Assembly (NCBI RefSeq): GCF_007748095.1
Contig: NZ_CP036287.1
Coordinates: forward strand, 5,332,001 to 5,396,000
From: Engelhardtia mirabilis
GTDB taxonomy: Bacteria; Planctomycetota; UBA1135; GCA-002686595
DNA length: 64,000 nt
Direction of reading: 5' to 3'
Position 1 is the stretch's first letter. The number at the start of each line of letters is the position of its first letter. Below are positions 52,184 to 62,013 of the stretch, piece after piece. The notes under the pieces were generated by a model, which saw only the letters and a program-made list of their open reading frames with translations, was not told the origin of the DNA and did no database searches. Both the position numbers and the translations under genes were made by a program.

Positions 52184-53161
52184 CTACGACTGCTCCGGTC
52201 GGTTCGCCCGCAACCACTCGAGGAACGCTGCCATGTCCTCGGGCAGGGGCGCCTCGAACTCCACGGGCCCCGTCCCGTCGGGGTGGCTGAAGCTCAGTCG
52301 AGAGGCGTGCAGACACTGCCGGCGCGGCACCGGCGCGTCCGCGGGGAGCGCCTTGTGGGTTCTCCCACCCGTGTAGATCTTGTCGGCCACGATCGAGTGA
52401 CCGAGCCACTCGAGGTGCACGCGGATCTGGTGCGTGCGCCCAGTGCGCGGCTTGCACTCGAGCAGGGAGTAGCCGTCGAAGCGCTCGCGCACCTCGTAGA
52501 AGGTCTGGGCCTCGCGGCCCTCCTCGGAGGGCACCACGCTGATCCGATCCGACGCGCGCTCGGAGCGGCCCAGGGGCTGGTCGATCCACTCGGACTCGAA
52601 GCGCGGCTGGCCGTGGACGATCGCCAGGTACGACTTGCTCACCTCGCGCTCGCGGAACTGGCGTCGTACCGACTCGCCCGCGGCCTCGGTCTTGACGATC
52701 ACCATCAGGCCGCTGGTCGCGCCGTCCAGTCGATGCACGATGCCGGGGCGGTCGGGGCCCTGTACGGCGGGCAGCTCGCCCCACTGTTCCACGGCCAGGT
52801 CGGCCACGGTGCCGCCGGAGACGCCGTCGTTGGGGTGGGCGACCAGCCCCGCGGGCTTGTCGATGATGGCGAAGGATGGCTCGTCGTGGATCACCGCGAA
52901 GCGCACGACCCCGGACGCGACCCGGCGCTGCTTGGCCACCGGGCGCCAGACGAGCCTCTGGCCCTGGACCAAGGGCGTCGAGGGCCGCAGCAGGACCTCG
53001 TCATCCACCTGCACCCCGCCGCCCTTGATCCACTCCTGGATCTTGGTCCGGGAGGTGTCCGGACAGAGGTCGCAGAGCGCCTTGTCCAGCCGCATCCCCT
53101 CCCACTCCGGGGGGATCACGTGGCGTCGCTCCTCTGTTTGGTCGGCCTCGTTGGTGGTCAC
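52184..53161 (-). CDS. rluD: RluD-type 23S rRNA pseudouridine synthase
   Basis: 325 residues from GTG 53161 (VTTNEADQTEE); ATG 53281 would add 40 residues without S4 similarity. Residues about 20-75 are an S4 RNA-binding domain (GMRLDKALCDLCPDTSRTKI). The catalytic domain has HRLDGATSGLMVI with nucleophile Asp146, followed by KSYLAIVHG and KPRTGRTHQIRVHLEWLGHSIVAD. RluA/RluD enzymes convert specific uridines in helix 69 of 23S rRNA. RluD is the closest match for length and S4 domain, but RluC-like specificity cannot be excluded. It converges with the surface protein gene across a palindrome. Confidence 0.9.
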   Translation of the reverse strand: MTTNEADQTEERRHVIPPEWEGMRLDKALCDLCPDTSRTKIQEWIKGGGVQVDDEVLLRPSTPLVQGQRLVWRPVAKQRRVASGVVRFAVIHDEPSFAIIDKPAGLVAHPNDGVSGGTVADLAVEQWGELPAVQGPDRPGIVHRLDGATSGLMVIVKTEAAGESVRRQFREREVSKSYLAIVHGQPRFESEWIDQPLGRSERASDRISVVPSEEGREAQTFYEVRERFDGYSLLECKPRTGRTHQIRVHLEWLGHSIVADKIYTGGRTHKALPADAPVPRRQCLHASRLSFSHPDGTGPVEFEAPLPEDMAAFLEWLRANRPEQS

Positions 53162-53662
53162 AACGGGATCATGGACGAGCGGAGGGGGCAGGTCGAGCCC
53201 TGCGCGGTCTGCTTGCCCCGCCTCGGAGCCCTTCGGCGGGCCCAGGTCGCCCCTGACGAGCCGGGGTTCGGCCGGTAACATGCGCCGCTCGACCGGGTAG
53301 ACCGAGCGCGTCGGGCTCTCTCCCGGGCCCCCGACGGCTCGATCTCTCGCCCGAGAGCCTGCGGGGTCCACCCGAGGGTCCCGACACGGGCCCGCCTGCG
53401 GCCCAACAGCGGCCCGCCTGCGGGATCGACCCGTCCCGACCGTTCCTGGCCCACACTCCTGTCACGGACGCGCCCGAGATCGACTATCCCCCCCGGCATC
53501 TTCGCGGAGCCGAGGACGGCGCCCGCGCGGATCCGATCCGGGCGGGGATGAATCCAAGCCCGCAGAACTTCGCCAGCACTGCCAAGGCCCACCCGTAAGA
53601 CCGACGCGGACTGTCCTCGACGCCAGTACCGCCGCCCGACGAACCGACGCCAAGCAACGCCC
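53162..53662. other. Divergent intergenic region, 501 bp, no gene seen
   Basis: No protein-like frame is convincing. It contains two copies of GGCCCGCCTGCGG about 22 bp apart (near 53389 and 53411) and a small inverted repeat CTCTCGCCCGAGAG at 53344-53357. Promoters for rluD and the FGE-like gene are expected here but are not evident. Confidence 0.5.
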
Positions 53663-55351
53663 ATGAGCCTCGCCGCCATCGTTCTCCCGCTCGCCACCGC
53701 CTTCGCACCGCAGCAGGGGGCCGTCGCCCCCCCCCCGGGGATGGTCTTCGTCGAAGGCGGTCGGGTCACGGTCGGCGCCGACAAGGACCACCTCGAGCCC
53801 CTGATCGAGGCGGATCAAGAGTTCGCCCCCTCCTTCGCCTCGGAGTTCCCCCAGCACACGGAGAACGTGCGGGAGTTCTTCCTCATGCCGACCGAGGTCA
53901 CGAACGAGCAGTACGCCGCGTTCGTGCGCGCCACGGGGCACCGGGTTCCCTTCCACATGGCCGACCAGGAGGCCGTCGCCGCCGCCCAGGCGGCCTTCCT
54001 CGAGGAGGACGGTCGCCGGCGGCAGGAGCTCAAGGACGCGGGGCAGACCGTGCCCCCGGCCCAGAAGTTCGACCAGCAGGCCTGGTGGGACGACAACTGG
54101 CGCGACTTCGAATGGTCCATCCCGGAGGGCAAGGAGGACCATCCGGTCGTCTACGTCGACTACCAGGACGCCCAGGCCTACGCCAAGTGGGCCGGACTGC
54201 GGCTGATGACCGAGGTCGAGTTCCAGGCCGCGGGCCGCGGCAAGGAGGAGACGGTCTACCCCTGGGGCGACGAGTGGGATGGCTCCAAGGTCACCTCGAG
54301 CGCGGATCGCCCGAAGAGCTCGACCCTTGCGGTGGGCGCCACCAAGTCCGCTACCGGCGCGGGCTTCTACGACCTGCTCGGCAGTGTCTGGGAGTGGACC
54401 TCGAGCCCCTTCACGCCCTTCGACAAGTACAAGGCCTTCACCGTCGACGTGGGCAAAGGCAGCCGCTCGCGCACGGTGAATGCCGCCGCCGAGTGGAATG
54501 CGGACTTCCGCGTGGCCGTGGGCGGCTCCTGGGGCAGCCCGGCCTTCCACTGCCGCCTGACGACGCGCCGCCGCTGCGACCGCAGCCAGCAGACCGCTGC
54601 CTTGGGCTTCCGCTGCGCGGCCTCGCCGGGCATCGCCACGGACCTGGTCCAGGCGGTCGTCGACGACCTGCCCCACGCCCTGCGTCCGGACCTCGACCTG
54701 GAGCCGGTGGCGGCCCTCTCGATGGACCGCTACATCTCCGACGCCGGCACCGCGAAGGTGCCCGGCTACGCGCGGATCACGGGCTACGACTACTTCTCGG
54801 TCATCCCGGTGGACCGCATCCTGCACAGCAACCCCTCGAGCTTCGGGGTCGAGACCCTCGAAGAGGGTCCCGTGGGCGTGGCCGTGCTGACCACCTCGCT
54901 GCCGATCCTCGAGCCCGCGCTGGAGCCCGGGACCTACCTGATCTCCTTCCGTGAGAAGGGCAAGGACCGCCGCGACAAGGGCGAAGAGGACGAGAAGGCC
55001 GCCGCGCAGGGAGTCGCCAGTCGCCAGGACGGGCCCAGCGCCGATGAGGCCGAGCCCGCCTACGACATCGAGAGCGCGAACCTCTTGATCACCGACGCCA
55101 ATGGCGTCCTGATCCACGCCATCCCGATCAAGGACGTCGAGTACGCGACGGTCGACAAGGACTACCCCGACGGACGACTGCTGGTCACCGCCTACAAGGC
55201 GCCGAAGCGGGCCGGCGAGGACGAGGTCGTGGGCGACACGCTCGGCGTGACCCTCGACGTCTCGTCGAAGAACAGCAAGAAGGCCATGCGCTTCGAGTTC
55301 AAGGTCAAGGTCGAGAAGGACCTGATCGACGGCACCTGGCGCAAGCGCTGA
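53663..55351 (+). CDS. Secreted FGE/SUMF1-like protein lacking one active-site Cys
   Basis: 562 residues with an N-terminal signal-like segment (LAAIVLPLATAFA). Residues about 25-325 form the formylglycine-generating-enzyme-sulfatase fold: MVFVEGGRVTVGAD, MPTEVTNEQYAAFV, VDYQDAQAYAKWAGLRLMTE, YPWGDEWDG, and GFYDLLGSVWEWTSS. In authentic FGE two Cys follow GGS at spacings 3 and 8. Here GGSWGSPAFHC has Ser at the first and Cys at the second, so the copper/cysteine oxidase site is incomplete. Residues about 330-562 are an extra domain unknown to me. It is probably a fold user with a different task, not an active FGE. Confidence 0.78.
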   Translation: MSLAAIVLPLATAFAPQQGAVAPPPGMVFVEGGRVTVGADKDHLEPLIEADQEFAPSFASEFPQHTENVREFFLMPTEVTNEQYAAFVRATGHRVPFHMADQEAVAAAQAAFLEEDGRRRQELKDAGQTVPPAQKFDQQAWWDDNWRDFEWSIPEGKEDHPVVYVDYQDAQAYAKWAGLRLMTEVEFQAAGRGKEETVYPWGDEWDGSKVTSSADRPKSSTLAVGATKSATGAGFYDLLGSVWEWTSSPFTPFDKYKAFTVDVGKGSRSRTVNAAAEWNADFRVAVGGSWGSPAFHCRLTTRRRCDRSQQTAALGFRCAASPGIATDLVQAVVDDLPHALRPDLDLEPVAALSMDRYISDAGTAKVPGYARITGYDYFSVIPVDRILHSNPSSFGVETLEEGPVGVAVLTTSLPILEPALEPGTYLISFREKGKDRRDKGEEDEKAAAQGVASRQDGPSADEAEPAYDIESANLLITDANGVLIHAIPIKDVEYATVDKDYPDGRLLVTAYKAPKRAGEDEVVGDTLGVTLDVSSKNSKKAMRFEFKVKVEKDLIDGTWRKR

Positions 55352-55371
55352 CACGGTCCGCGACAGGTTCC

Positions 55372-55424
55372 GAATGCGAACCGGCCCCGCGGTGCTCGTC
55401 GCACCGCGGGGCCGGTTCGCGTTC
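55372..55424. terminator. Bidirectional hairpin terminator
   Basis: 24 bp arms (55372-55395 and 55401-55424) with one T-C mismatch and a TCGTC loop lie between the convergent FGE-like and valS genes. They are unrelated in sequence to the CGTACGGTG palindromes. Confidence 0.75.
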
Positions 55425-55493
55425 ATCAGGTGGCACTGCGGGCCGGACTCCGTTCCTCGGGCAGTGGGGTCGGGGCTAGCGCCGCCCCCCGCC

Positions 55494-58172
55494 TCAGGAC
55501 AGCCCTTCGAGGTTGCGCTCTAAGAGCGCCAGCTCCTGCTCGAGCTCCTCCTGCTTGACCTTCTCGGCCTCGACCATCTCCGGCTCGGCGTTGGCCAGGA
55601 AGCCCTGGTTGGCGAGCTTCTTCGACAGGGCCTCGAGGCCCTTCCTGGCCTTGTCCGCCCGGCGCGCGAGGGTCTCGCTCAGCTTGGCCGTGTCCACGTC
55701 CTCGCCCAGGCGCACGAAGACCTCGATGCCGCCGGCCACCGCCGCCGCCGAGGACGGCGGGCGCTCGGCGGCCGCATGGACCTCGACCGTCTCCAGGTGC
55801 GCCAGGCCGCGCAGGCGCTCGACCGAGGACTCGATCACGTCGCGGTCCTCGGCACGGGGGGCCACGATCACCGTGTCCAGGGCCTTGCGCTCGCCGACCA
55901 TCGTCAGGGCGCGCACGGAACGCACGGCCCGCACGACCTCCTGCAACACGCCGATACGCGCCTCGGCCGCCTCGTCGACGGCCAGGCCCTCGCCCGTGGG
56001 CCAGGGACCTCGCACGAGCATCCCGCGCTCCCCGTCGCCGAGCACGCGCCCGAGCTCCGCCCACAGCACCTCGGTCTGGAAGGGCGTGAAGGGGTGCAGC
56101 AGCGCCAGCATGTCGTTCAGCACCCGCGCCAGGGTCCCTCGCGCCGCCTTCGCCGAGTCGTCCTCGCCGGCCAGGCGCCCCTTCGCGAGCTCCACGTACC
56201 AGTCGCAGAAGTCGTTCCAGACGAAGCGGTACAGGGCCGTGGCCGCGTCGTTGAAGTGGTAGTCGGTCAGGGCCGTGTGGACCTCCGACCGCGTCCGCGC
56301 CAGGCGCGACAGGATCCAGCGGTCCTCGACCTCCACGGCCGCGGCGGACGAGCCGTCCGTGCGCTCGCCCTCGAGGTTCATCATCACGAAGCGCGCCGCG
56401 TTCCAGATCTTGTTGGTGAAGCGCCGCCCCTCCTCGAAGCGCGCCGGGGCCAGCTTCACGTCCTGCCCCTCGCGGGTCAGCATCATCAGCGAGTAGCGCA
56501 CGGCGTCCGCACCGAACTCCTCGATCATCGCGATCGGGTCGATGCCGTTGCCCGCGCTCTTGCTCATGCGCTTGCCCTTGCCGTCGAGCACGGTCGCGTG
56601 CACGTAGCAGGTGGTGAAGGGGCAACGCTCGGCCTCGGGCAGCGAGTCCACGAACTCGTAGCCCGCCATGACCATGCGCGCGATCCACAGGTAGATGATC
56701 TCGCGCGCCGTGGAGATGAACTGGGTCGGGTAGAAGCGGCGCAGGTCCGCCGTGTCGTCGGGCCAACCCAGGGTCGCGAAGGGCCAAAGCCACGAGGAGG
56801 CCCAGGTGTCGAGCACGTCCGCGTCCTGGCGCACGATCGGCTTGCCGGTCTTCGGGTGGGCGTCGCCGAGCTGCAGCTCGTCGGCCGAGCCCGCCGGCAC
56901 GCCGTCCTCGTCGTACCAGATCGGAATCCGGTGCCCCCACCACAGCTGGCGGCTGATGCACCAGTCCTGCACGTTCTCGAGCCAGTCCAGGTAGACCTTC
57001 TTCCAGCGCTCGGGCCGGAAGGTCAGCGAGCCGTTGCCAACGGCCGCGATGGCCGGCTCGGCCAGCTCCTTCATGCGCACGAACCACTGCTCGCTGACCA
57101 GCGGCTCGATGACGGACTTGGAGCGATCCGACAGGGACACGTTGTGGGTGATCGACTCGACCTTGTCGAGCAGGCCCAGCTCCTCGAGTTGCTTGACCAC
57201 CTCGGTGCGGGCCTTCTCGCGCGACATCCCCGCGAACGGCCCGCCTTCCGCGTTCAGCGTGCCGTCCTTCTCGAGGATCGAGATGATCGGCAAGTTGTGC
57301 CGCGCGCCGCGCTCGTAGTCGGCGGGGTCGTGGCCGGGCGTGACCTTGACCGCGCCCGTACCGAAGGCCGGGTCCACGCTCTCGTCGGCCACGATCGGGA
57401 TCTCACGCCCCAGGAAGGGCAGCACCACCGACTTGCCGACCAGGTCGCCGTAGCGCTCGTCGTCCGGGTGCACCGCCACGCCCGTGTCGCCGAGCATGGT
57501 CTCCGGCCGCGTGGTCGCCACCACCAGGAAGCGCTCCGGCTGGTCCTTGACCGGGTACTTGAGGTGCCAGAGCTTGCCCTTGCGGGTCTCGTACTCGATC
57601 TCGTCGTCGCTGATCGCCGTCTGCAGCACGCAGTCCCAGTGCACCAGCCGCGCGCCGCGATAGATCAGCCCCTTCTCCCACAGGGCCAGGAACGACACGC
57701 GCACGGCGCGCGACAGGTCCTCGTCCATGGTGAACTTGGTGCGCGACCAGTCGCAGGAGGCGCCCAGGCGCCGGTACTGCTCGAGGATCTGGTTGCCGTG
57801 CAGCTCCTTCCACTCCCAGACCTTCCCCAGGAAGGCGTCGCGCCCCAGGTCCTGGCGCGTCTTGCCCTCTTCCGCATAGAGCTTCTTCTCCACCACCGCC
57901 TGGGTCGCGATGCCCGCGTGGTCGGTGCCCGGCAGCCACAGGGCGTCGAAGCCCTGCATGCGCTTGTGGCGGATCACGATGTCCTGGATCGCCCCGTTCA
58001 AGGCGTGCCCCATGTGGAGCACCCCCGTCACGTTGGGCGGCGGGATCATGATCGTGAAGGGCTCGGCCCCCTTCGGCGCTTCGGCAGCGGGTGTGAACGA
58101 GCCGGCCTCGAGCCAGCGGGTGTAGACCGCTGCCTCGTGCTCGTGCGGGTCGTAGCGCGGAGAGAGTTCCAT
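55494..58172 (-). CDS. valS: Valyl-tRNA synthetase
   Basis: 892 residues, a typical ValRS length. ATG 58172 begins MELSPRYDPHEHEAAVYTRW, and the longer frame adds 25 Pro/Ala residues. The class I HIGH motif is HMGH (53-56) after PPPNVTGVL. The editing CP1 domain carries FLVVATTRPETMLGDT and VTPGHDPADYERG. KRMSKSAGNGIDP is the KMSKS loop. The C-terminus shows the anticodon domain and a coiled coil (EALSKKLANQGFLANAEPE, then EELEQELALLERNL) that grips tRNA. It charges tRNA(Val) and edits Thr. No T-box is visible. It converges with the FGE-like gene. Confidence 0.98.
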   Translation of the reverse strand: MELSPRYDPHEHEAAVYTRWLEAGSFTPAAEAPKGAEPFTIMIPPPNVTGVLHMGHALNGAIQDIVIRHKRMQGFDALWLPGTDHAGIATQAVVEKKLYAEEGKTRQDLGRDAFLGKVWEWKELHGNQILEQYRRLGASCDWSRTKFTMDEDLSRAVRVSFLALWEKGLIYRGARLVHWDCVLQTAISDDEIEYETRKGKLWHLKYPVKDQPERFLVVATTRPETMLGDTGVAVHPDDERYGDLVGKSVVLPFLGREIPIVADESVDPAFGTGAVKVTPGHDPADYERGARHNLPIISILEKDGTLNAEGGPFAGMSREKARTEVVKQLEELGLLDKVESITHNVSLSDRSKSVIEPLVSEQWFVRMKELAEPAIAAVGNGSLTFRPERWKKVYLDWLENVQDWCISRQLWWGHRIPIWYDEDGVPAGSADELQLGDAHPKTGKPIVRQDADVLDTWASSWLWPFATLGWPDDTADLRRFYPTQFISTAREIIYLWIARMVMAGYEFVDSLPEAERCPFTTCYVHATVLDGKGKRMSKSAGNGIDPIAMIEEFGADAVRYSLMMLTREGQDVKLAPARFEEGRRFTNKIWNAARFVMMNLEGERTDGSSAAAVEVEDRWILSRLARTRSEVHTALTDYHFNDAATALYRFVWNDFCDWYVELAKGRLAGEDDSAKAARGTLARVLNDMLALLHPFTPFQTEVLWAELGRVLGDGERGMLVRGPWPTGEGLAVDEAAEARIGVLQEVVRAVRSVRALTMVGERKALDTVIVAPRAEDRDVIESSVERLRGLAHLETVEVHAAAERPPSSAAAVAGGIEVFVRLGEDVDTAKLSETLARRADKARKGLEALSKKLANQGFLANAEPEMVEAEKVKQEELEQELALLERNLEGLS

Positions 58173-58291
58173 CGATGCGAAGGGGTAGGTGCGGGCCGGG
58201 GGCGGCGGACGGGCGCGGGCCGCTGGAGCAGCGGGCGCCCACTTCAACGGGGCTCCCGGCAGGGGTCAAGCGATGCGGGCGCGGGCCGGGC

Positions 58292-59287
58292 TCAATCGGG
58301 GGCGAAGCCACGATCTGTCGCCCAACGGTCGATTCCGGCCTGCAGACCGGGCAGCTCGAAGGACAGGAGCGCGGCCGCGCGGCGCGCGTCGAGGGAGGTG
58401 TCGCCGGGGCGATCGGCGGCGCCGGCGTCGGCTCGCAGGCTGGCCCGCGGAGGCTCCAGGTCGCCGGCCGCCGAGCCCACAGCGGCCAGGGCCGCCAGGC
58501 CCAGATCCAGACGGCTGACGCGCTCGGGTCCGGCCACGTGCAGGATCCCCCGCGCGTCGCCCGCGACCAGCTCGACCAGGGCCGCGGCGGCGGCGCCCAC
58601 CTCGAGGGGCGTGCGCCACTCGTCCTTGAAGAGGGTGAAGGGGCCCCGTGCGAGGGCCGCCAGGAGTCCGTCCGTGGCGCCCAGTCCGCGCCCGCGCGAG
58701 TCCCCGAACAGCAGCGGCAGGCGTACCACGAGGGCGGCGGGGCAGGCGTCGAGCACGGCCCGCTCCCCGGCCCACTTCGACTGGCCGTAGACGCTCACCG
58801 GCGCCGGCAGCGCGTCTTCGTCGAAGCCCCCCGGCGGCGCGGGCTCGGCGCCGAAGACGAGGTCGGTGGAGACGTGCAAGAGCCGCGCGCCGTGGCCTTG
58901 GCACCAGGCCGCGATCTCTCCAGGCGCCGCCGCGTTGATGCGATTCGCGAGCTCGGGCTGGGCCTCGCACACGCCTTGGCTCGCGATGGCGGCCAGGTTC
59001 AGCACGTGGGTCGGCGCGCAGCGCTCGAGCGCGGAGGAGATCGCCGCGCAGGAGGCGAGGTCGATCGCGACGGGCTCGAAGGCCACGCCGGTGAGCGGCG
59101 GGCAGGAGCGCCGCGGATCGCGGGCGCCGGCCGCGACGGTCCAGCCGGGCCGCGCCGCCGCGCGCTCCAGCACGTGGGGACCGAGGAAACCCGACGCGCC
59201 GAGCACCAGGACCACGCGGCGATCCGCGCTTCCGCCACCACTCCCGAGCGCACCGTCCCCGCGCAAGCTGTCCGCAACCTGGTCCAT
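58292..59287 (-). CDS. RmlD-like NAD(P)-dependent sugar-nucleotide reductase/epimerase
   Basis: 331 residues of an extended short-chain dehydrogenase. The Rossmann GASGFLGPHVLE is near residue 30, LNLAAIASQGVCEAQPELANRIN resembles RmlD, LHVSTDLVFG is the catalytic Ser/Thr region, and YGQSKWAGE gives Tyr-x3-Lys. The C-terminal half (ILHVAGPERVSRLDL) fits RmlD/dTDP-4-dehydrorhamnose reductase-like enzymes. There are no rmlABC genes nearby, so a role in rhamnose synthesis is only suggested by family. It is divergent from the diacylglycerol kinase family gene. Confidence 0.82.
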   Translation of the reverse strand: MDQVADSLRGDGALGSGGGSADRRVVLVLGASGFLGPHVLERAAARPGWTVAAGARDPRRSCPPLTGVAFEPVAIDLASCAAISSALERCAPTHVLNLAAIASQGVCEAQPELANRINAAAPGEIAAWCQGHGARLLHVSTDLVFGAEPAPPGGFDEDALPAPVSVYGQSKWAGERAVLDACPAALVVRLPLLFGDSRGRGLGATDGLLAALARGPFTLFKDEWRTPLEVGAAAAALVELVAGDARGILHVAGPERVSRLDLGLAALAAVGSAAGDLEPPRASLRADAGAADRPGDTSLDARRAAALLSFELPGLQAGIDRWATDRGFAPD

Positions 59288-59346
59288 AGCCGTCGATTGT
59301 CACGCGCAACGGCGCGACGGTGCCAGTCTCCGACGTCGCTCCGCGC

Positions 59347-59352
59347 TATAAC
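59347..59352 (+). promoter_or_regulatory. Possible -10 box (TATAAC)
   Basis: GCGCTATAACGAC lies 40 nt before ATG 59393 and is the closest match to TATAAT seen here. A -35 element is not obvious. Confidence 0.45.
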
Positions 59353-59392
59353 GACCCGCCGCCACCGGTCATCGCCGCGGGCGGGATCCCCC

Positions 59393-60310
59393 ATGGCCGA
59401 CCGCAGCAACAGCGCCGACGTCTCCGAGCCCGCGCGCGAGTTCCGCCGGGCCCAGGTGATCGCCAACCCGATCGCCGGCCGCGGCCGCGGCTCAAGCTAC
59501 GCGCGCGAGCTGACCGAGGGCCTGCGCGCGGCGGGGATCGAGACCGAGCTGCTGCTCACCGCCGGCCGCGGCGACGCGGGCAAACGCGCCTGCGAGGTCG
59601 CGGGCGAGGTCGACCTGATCGTCAGCGTGGGCGGCGACGGAACCCTCAACGAGGTCCTGGGCGGAGTCGGCAGCGCGAGCCCGGCGATCGCGCAGCTGCC
59701 CCTGGGCACCGCCAATGTGCTGGCCACCGAGCTGCACCTGCCGCGCAGGGTCGAGGCCGCCGTCGAGATCATCCGCCGCGGCCGCACGACGCCCCTCGAC
59801 ACCTCACAGGTGAACGGCCGGCTCAGCTTCCTGTGCGTCGGCGTCGGCATCGACGGCTTCGCCGTGCGCGAGGTCGAGCGGCGCCGCACCGGCGCGATCA
59901 CCAAGCTGGCCTACGTGACCGCGATGGCGCGCGTGCTGGGCGGCTACCGCCCGCCGCAGCTCAGCCTGGAGATCGACGGCGTCCCGGTGGACGGCCACTT
60001 CGGCTTCGTCCTGATCAGCAACGTGCGCGGTTACGGCGCGGTCTTCAACCTCAGCCCCGACTGCCGCCACGCAGACGGCCTGGTGGAGGTCTACGGCCTG
60101 CGCTCCGGCTCGATCCCCGCCCTGGTCAAGATGGCCGCCGTCGGCATGGCCGGCCGCCTGCCGGGCAGGGCGGTCGAATTCTGGCAGGGCAGCCGCGTGC
60201 GGGTCACCGCCCCCGAAGAAGTGCCCTTCCAGGTCGACGGCGACTTCGGCGGCGCGGGCCCGGTGGACTTCGAGGTCAGCGGGCGCCAGGTCCGGATCGT
60301 GGTGCCGTGA
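59393..60310 (+). CDS. Diacylglycerol/lipid kinase (YegS/DgkB family)
   Basis: 305 residues from ATG 59393; upstream in-frame codons are antisense to the neighbouring gene. The catalytic domain shows ANPIAGRGRG, VSVGGDGTLNEVLGGV (GGDGT nucleotide loop), LPLGTANVLATEL and VGVGIDGFAVREVE. The C-terminal beta-sandwich has PFQVDGDFGGAGPVDFEV with the conserved Asp-Gly-Asp. Such enzymes phosphorylate diacylglycerol, ceramide or related lipids at the inner membrane. The lipid substrate cannot be decided from sequence. The gene is monocistronic. Confidence 0.92.
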   Translation: MADRSNSADVSEPAREFRRAQVIANPIAGRGRGSSYARELTEGLRAAGIETELLLTAGRGDAGKRACEVAGEVDLIVSVGGDGTLNEVLGGVGSASPAIAQLPLGTANVLATELHLPRRVEAAVEIIRRGRTTPLDTSQVNGRLSFLCVGVGIDGFAVREVERRRTGAITKLAYVTAMARVLGGYRPPQLSLEIDGVPVDGHFGFVLISNVRGYGAVFNLSPDCRHADGLVEVYGLRSGSIPALVKMAAVGMAGRLPGRAVEFWQGSRVRVTAPEEVPFQVDGDFGGAGPVDFEVSGRQVRIVVP

Positions 60311-60465
60311 GTGCCCCGGTCCACTGAGGACGAGCTGCCCGAGTCCACGTGTACTCCGCTCGCCTCTGATCGCCCATGGACCTCTGCATGTCGACCCGCT
60401 GGTCGGCTGACTGCGGCCGCCGAGGTGTTCTGCGCCGATCGGGCCGTTGAGGTGGCGGCGCGCGA

Positions 60466-62013
60466 TCAACGGAAGGGCAAGCGGACCTGCTCAGGCACCT
60501 TCCGACGCGCATCAACGACGACTTCGGTGCTCCAGATCGGCGGTTCGGCGGTCTCGTCCCACCAGCGAGTACGCAGGGTGTAGACCCCGGGCAGCAAACG
60601 CTCCCCGATGATCGGGAGCTCGTCCGCCCCCGTCATTCTCCCGAACGCACCGCTCATGTTCTGGGTGACGACTCGGCCCTGGTCGTCGATGACGTCAACG
60701 ATCGGCGTGGCCTTCGAACCAGCCGGACGTTCGAACTTCGCGCGCAGGAGAACCCCGGGGACGATTCGCACGGTTGCCCTCGCATGGCCACCCGCCGGAA
60801 CGGTCACGAGTTGAGGATCGGGCACCCACCCCTCCTGTAGAGCCCGCTGAAAGGGCGACAGCGCAATCCGCCACGTCCCTGGCTGCAAGTCGACGAGTTC
60901 GACCTGCTTGCGGGCGAGCAGCTCATCCATCTCCTGGTTCCGAAGCAGATCCTCGTTCGCTTCGAGCGTCCAATGGATCGGCAGCGGCGCCTCGGATCCG
61001 CCCCAGTGGTCGAGGCGATGCTGTCGGCGGTAGTGTTGGACGAGGAGCGTGCCGCCGGCCTCGCTCTCTCGGTTCCCCGAGAGGAACTCCAACGTCATCG
61101 CGCCCGGACGTTGCAACTGCGCGACGAATGGCGTTCCGGCCTGTTCCAGGTCGAACCGGAAGATCCGCCTGAAGGGAGCGAAGCCCTCCGCCTCCAGGCG
61201 CAGCTCGTAGGGCTGGCCGTCGACGAGTTCGGACTGCAAGGACGAGCCCTCGACCTCGAGGGCGACGAGGCTCGAGCGCCAGGTCGTGTCCCCACCCAAC
61301 CAGGTGAGCTTGGCGTCGACGATGGCCGGTACAAGGTCGCCGGCGGCGGAGCGAGCCTCGCAGGTCCACCGCCCGCGCTCCGCATCCGCGAAGCCGAGCT
61401 GTACCGTTGGCCTCGCGCCCCTCTCCAGCGCCAGCTTGGTGATGACCTGGGCCGCCAAGTCGGGTCGATTGGAGGGGCGCTCGACGGTCAGGACGAAGTC
61501 ACCGCCCGGGAACAGGCCGAGCTCGGCAATGCCGTCGTCCCCGGTGGCCCCGCGCTCCATTGCGAAGTGCATCCCATTGCGAACCTCGACCAGCACACTG
61601 GCCCTCGGGACCGGCTTCCCGTCGGCTTCCACGACCAGGACCTCCAGCGGGCTCGCCGGCAGCATCACGAGCTGGGAGCCACTGGCGAAGAGGTCGCCGG
61701 AGGCCGAGCGCATCTGACGATGGCCGGCAAGAGTGAGCTCGACCTGTGCAATCCCCGCGTCGGCGACGCTCGAAGCAATCAGGAAGCGTCCGTTCCCATC
61801 TGTGACCGCCTCGCAATAGGAGTCCTCCGAAGGGTCTCCTACGTACCCCAACAGGGCCAGGACGTAGTGGAGCGAGCCGCAGAAGACCTCGACTCCCTCG
61901 AGGGGTGAGGCTTCTCCATCGACAACGGTCAGCCCCGAGTCGACGGGAGGCGGGTCGTCCTGCGCAGCGAGTACTGGGCAGAGGAGCGCGAGGGCCAGCG
62001 AGGCGAGAGACAT
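60466..62013 (-). CDS. Secreted protein with carboxypeptidase-regulatory-like beta domains
   Basis: 515 residues. ATG 62013 is preceded by GGAG at about 6 nt and begins a signal peptide (LASLALALLCPVLA). The mature part has several Ig-like modules: VDGEASPLEGVEVFC, TDGNGRFLIASSVADAGIAQVELTLAGH, ADGKPVPRASVLVEV, GDDGIAELGLFPGGDFVLTVE. These are the start and end motifs of CarboxypepD_reg-type sandwiches, more diverged than in the large protein at 48586. No catalytic site is seen. Extracellular binding or scaffolding is the reasonable guess. Confidence 0.7.
   Translation of the reverse strand: MSLASLALALLCPVLAAQDDPPPVDSGLTVVDGEASPLEGVEVFCGSLHYVLALLGYVGDPSEDSYCEAVTDGNGRFLIASSVADAGIAQVELTLAGHRQMRSASGDLFASGSQLVMLPASPLEVLVVEADGKPVPRASVLVEVRNGMHFAMERGATGDDGIAELGLFPGGDFVLTVERPSNRPDLAAQVITKLALERGARPTVQLGFADAERGRWTCEARSAAGDLVPAIVDAKLTWLGGDTTWRSSLVALEVEGSSLQSELVDGQPYELRLEAEGFAPFRRIFRFDLEQAGTPFVAQLQRPGAMTLEFLSGNRESEAGGTLLVQHYRRQHRLDHWGGSEAPLPIHWTLEANEDLLRNQEMDELLARKQVELVDLQPGTWRIALSPFQRALQEGWVPDPQLVTVPAGGHARATVRIVPGVLLRAKFERPAGSKATPIVDVIDDQGRVVTQNMSGAFGRMTGADELPIIGERLLPGVYTLRTRWWDETAEPPIWSTEVVVDARRKVPEQVRLPFR

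Noticed and set aside
60311..60465. Possible small gene between the lipid kinase and the secreted protein genes
   Set aside because: Frames there have mixed composition and no plausible protein pattern.
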